In this document: positions 62,364 through 64,000 of the stretch, piece by piece
Numbering within the stretch: the stretch's first letter is position 1
Layout: each line of letters opens with the position of its first letter
Source: RHKK01 sp964596245
GTDB taxonomy: Bacteria > Patescibacteriota > Patescibacteriia > 2-12-FULL-60-25
Direction of reading: 5' to 3'
Length of the DNA: 64,000 nucleotides
NCBI GenBank assembly: GCA_964596245.1
Contig: CAZQSK010000003.1
Location: 84,916 to 148,915, forward strand
Notes under the pieces: generated by a model
Databases searched by the model: none
Told to the model about the DNA's origin: nothing
What the model saw: the letters and a program-made list of their open reading frames with translations, nothing else
Translations under genes and position numbers: made by a program

Positions 62364-62463
62364 NNNNNNNNNNNNNNNNNNNNNNNNNNNNNNNNNNNNN
62401 NNNNNNNNNNNNNNNNNNNNNNNNNNNNNNNNNNNNNNNNNNNNNNNNNNNNNNNNNNNNNNN
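62364..62463. other. Scaffold gap (100 N)
   Basis: Exactly 100 N between a truncated transglycosylase and an intact lipoprotein start. A round number of this kind is normally an assembler placeholder, so the real length is unknown. Confidence 0.97.
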
Positions 62464-62464
62464 T

Positions 62465-63877
62465 ATGAAAAAACTCATACCCTCACTTGTTTTGATTTCC
62501 TTACTTGGCGCCGGTTGTCCCGCAACTAAGTCGCCAATGCCGTCCGCGCCTTCGACGAAGTCCACGCCCGCCCCTGCGCCGCGTTTGGGCTTTGGTAAAT
62601 TACCAGCCCTTTCTCCGTCCGAAGGAGCCGGCACGGTCTCATTCCGTTCGAGCGCATCAGGCGTCATGGCGCCTTCGCCGGCCGTTTCCGCGGTCGCGCC
62701 GATGGCTGCGAATAGTGTTGCCGTACAGGGTGTCGCTGTTGCTGAAGACGCGAAGATGGTTCCTGGCCGCATGATCGCGCCGTATGAGCCGCAGAATCAG
62801 CAAGAGGTGGAGTACAAGGTCACGGCAACTTTGCCGGATTGGGAAGCTGAATCAGCCGTATTGCATGTGCGCCGCCCCGGCCTTGATACGGGTGTGATTC
62901 GCACATTGGCTGTTCCGGCCGGTTTGCCGAATGCCTTGGCAGGACAGATTAAGTCCGTACAAAACATCAGCATGTCTTGGATGGATCAGGATTCCCTTAC
63001 GTGGAACTTTGATCCGACCTACGGCAATTTGAATTGGTGGAAGATGTATGACCCGCGCATTGCCGAGTCTGAAGCTCGCCGCGCCGAAGATTTCCAGAAA
63101 AATCGTCCGAAAATCGACAATGCACGCGTACTTGCCGCCGCTGATGCGTTCTTGAATGCGCATGGCCTTGGATTTATTCGCGAGCAGGGTGGGGAAGTCG
63201 ATCCCATGGAATGGATGGCACAGAGCGAGAGCTCGCGTCCGTGCATCATGATGAAGGCGGAGCCTGCGGTTGCTGCCGGTTCAGCTGTAGCTGCCCCTGC
63301 GACTGATCCTGCTGTCAGCACGATGATTTACCCGAGCCCGTGCGCCTGGTATCCGACCGAAGTTGCCGTGTTCTATGGCACCAAGCTTGAGAACCGCACC
63401 GTGGTTGATGCCGGTGGCTGGCCGTTCCGCATGTCGAGCGTGCAGGTGAGCTTACTCGACTACAGCGTGCGTGGCGGTAACGTGCAGATCGGACAGGACT
63501 TGGAGCGTTCCAACTACCCGTTGATCAGCAAGGAGGCTGCTATGAAGGCGTTGCAGGCTGGTGGACGCAATCCGGTGTATGCCTGGGGTGATTCCAAAAC
63601 GAAAGTTAGCGCCACCATTACCAAAGTTGAACTCGTGTGGATGCGTTTCGACAGCTACGCCGATAACAAGCAGGAGGCCTACTATCTCCCGGCGCTTGCT
63701 GCCGAAGGGAAGGTTGACCGTAAGATTCCTGGCCAAGAGCCGGAGATCTATCGCACCGTTGTTCCGTTGGTCACTGACGAATCGTTTGACTTGAATCCCG
63801 ATCAGGGAGGTACCCCGGTCCCGATGCCGCTTATAATGGAAGCCGCTCCAGCGGTCGCTCCGGAACCGAAACGATAA
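62465..63877 (+). CDS. Putative lipoprotein (470 aa)
   Basis: MKKLIPSLVLISLLGAGC ends in a lipobox like that of the lipoprotein at 46113. Next comes a Pro/Ser/Ala-rich linker, then about 370 residues of mixed alpha-beta sequence (DQDSLTWNFDPTYGNLNWWK, AADAFLNAHGLGFIREQGGE, YYLPALAAEGKVDRKIPGQE). No family recognised. The real start is one base from the N gap, so sequence upstream is missing. Confidence 0.8.
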   Translation: MKKLIPSLVLISLLGAGCPATKSPMPSAPSTKSTPAPAPRLGFGKLPALSPSEGAGTVSFRSSASGVMAPSPAVSAVAPMAANSVAVQGVAVAEDAKMVPGRMIAPYEPQNQQEVEYKVTATLPDWEAESAVLHVRRPGLDTGVIRTLAVPAGLPNALAGQIKSVQNISMSWMDQDSLTWNFDPTYGNLNWWKMYDPRIAESEARRAEDFQKNRPKIDNARVLAAADAFLNAHGLGFIREQGGEVDPMEWMAQSESSRPCIMMKAEPAVAAGSAVAAPATDPAVSTMIYPSPCAWYPTEVAVFYGTKLENRTVVDAGGWPFRMSSVQVSLLDYSVRGGNVQIGQDLERSNYPLISKEAAMKALQAGGRNPVYAWGDSKTKVSATITKVELVWMRFDSYADNKQEAYYLPALAAEGKVDRKIPGQEPEIYRTVVPLVTDESFDLNPDQGGTPVPMPLIMEAAPAVAPEPKR

Positions 63878-63886
63878 AGCCACTAG

Positions 63887-63908
63887 ACGCGCCCCTGACG
63901 GGGCGCGT
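63887..63908. terminator. GC-rich hairpin after the lipoprotein gene
   Basis: acgcgcccc-tgac-ggggcgcgt is a perfect 9-bp stem ten bases after the stop. The T-run is poor (atcgtat), so termination is uncertain. Confidence 0.55.
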
Positions 63909-63923
63909 ATCGTATCCGCAAGT

Positions 63924-64000
63924 ATGAAGGCGATGACCAATAGCAAGGTTCGCATCCTCTCCTCGACGCCGCTCACGCATCGAGAAGATACCCTGCGCTC
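63924..64000 (+). CDS. Start of an unknown gene, cut by the window edge
   Basis: The ATG at 63924, with T before it like other starts here, opens 25 codons without a stop (MKAMTNSKVRILSSTP at the start). Too short to assign. An alternative ATG lies three codons later. Confidence 0.45.
   Translation, partial: MKAMTNSKVRILSSTPLTHREDTLR

Noticed and set aside
60992..63877. A 961-residue transglycosylase-lipoprotein fusion
   Set aside because: The frame crosses 100 N and the second part begins with its own lipoprotein signal peptide.

Overview
The window looks like part of a Patescibacteria (CPR) genome, possibly an Uhrbacteria-like lineage; the phylum is inferred from gene content and the lineage is a guess. 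The evidence is a compact layout with overlapping genes, a minimal infA-rpmJ-rpsM-rpsK-rpsD-rpoA-rplQ-rplM-rpsI cluster, an AlaRS without its C-terminal part, an RpoA without the C-terminal domain, a Zn-less S4, a conjugation-type ATPase next to a membrane partner, and many secreted wall-active or Cys-rich proteins. Almost no resident gene has a Shine-Dalgarno sequence, and the base before the start codon is nearly always T or C. No tRNA, rRNA or CRISPR array was seen. No gene-free stretch exceeds 300 bases except one 100-N scaffold gap (62364-62463).

Layout. 1-10954: end of a secreted Ca-loop protein and a 3498-residue Cys-rich secreted protein. 11020-12926: an island of two high-GC minus-strand genes (a myxobacterial-looking lipoprotein and an unknown 294-residue protein), each with its own promoter, Shine-Dalgarno sequence and terminator. 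13033-18181: nusA, yidC, secD (with inserted parvulin-like domains) and secF. 18240-21593: membrane protein plus VirD4/TraD-like ATPase. 21597-25149: uppP, L,D-transpeptidase, D,D-carboxypeptidase and rlmN. 25219-29105: LPVTG surface protein, a sortase homologue with Ser in place of the catalytic Cys, and a CAP-domain protein. 29193-34636: mnmA, GAF-like protein, alaS and an ABC exporter. 34712-38717: the ribosomal/RNA polymerase operon. 38724-40823: two paralogous beta-lactamase-fold hydrolases. 40917-46868: FMN reductase, flippase, GT4, a GT2/O-antigen-ligase fusion and a lipoprotein. 46866-47338: a third high-GC cassette. 47335-52643 (minus strand): secreted lysozyme-like protein, MEMO-like protein, a PriA homologue with ATPase motifs lost, def and fmt. 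52658-60880: membrane glycosyltransferase, accessory proteins, HIT, PEGA protein, murA, S41 protease and Nudix. 60992-64000: lytic transglycosylase cut by the N gap, a lipoprotein, and the start of a further gene.

How it works together. NusA/RpoA/ribosomal genes and YidC-SecD-SecF supply expression and export. MurA, UppP, the transpeptidase, carboxypeptidase, transglycosylase and beta-lactamase-like proteins handle the wall. Flippase and glycosyltransferases make a surface polysaccharide, and the large secreted and LPVTG proteins probably form the outer face of a host-attached cell. The points most worth a second look are the three self-contained foreign cassettes, the Ser-sortase beside an LPVTG substrate, the degenerate PriA, the SecD-parvulin fusion, and a coherent initiation picture of leaderless or very short leaders, no Shine-Dalgarno sequence and T at -1.
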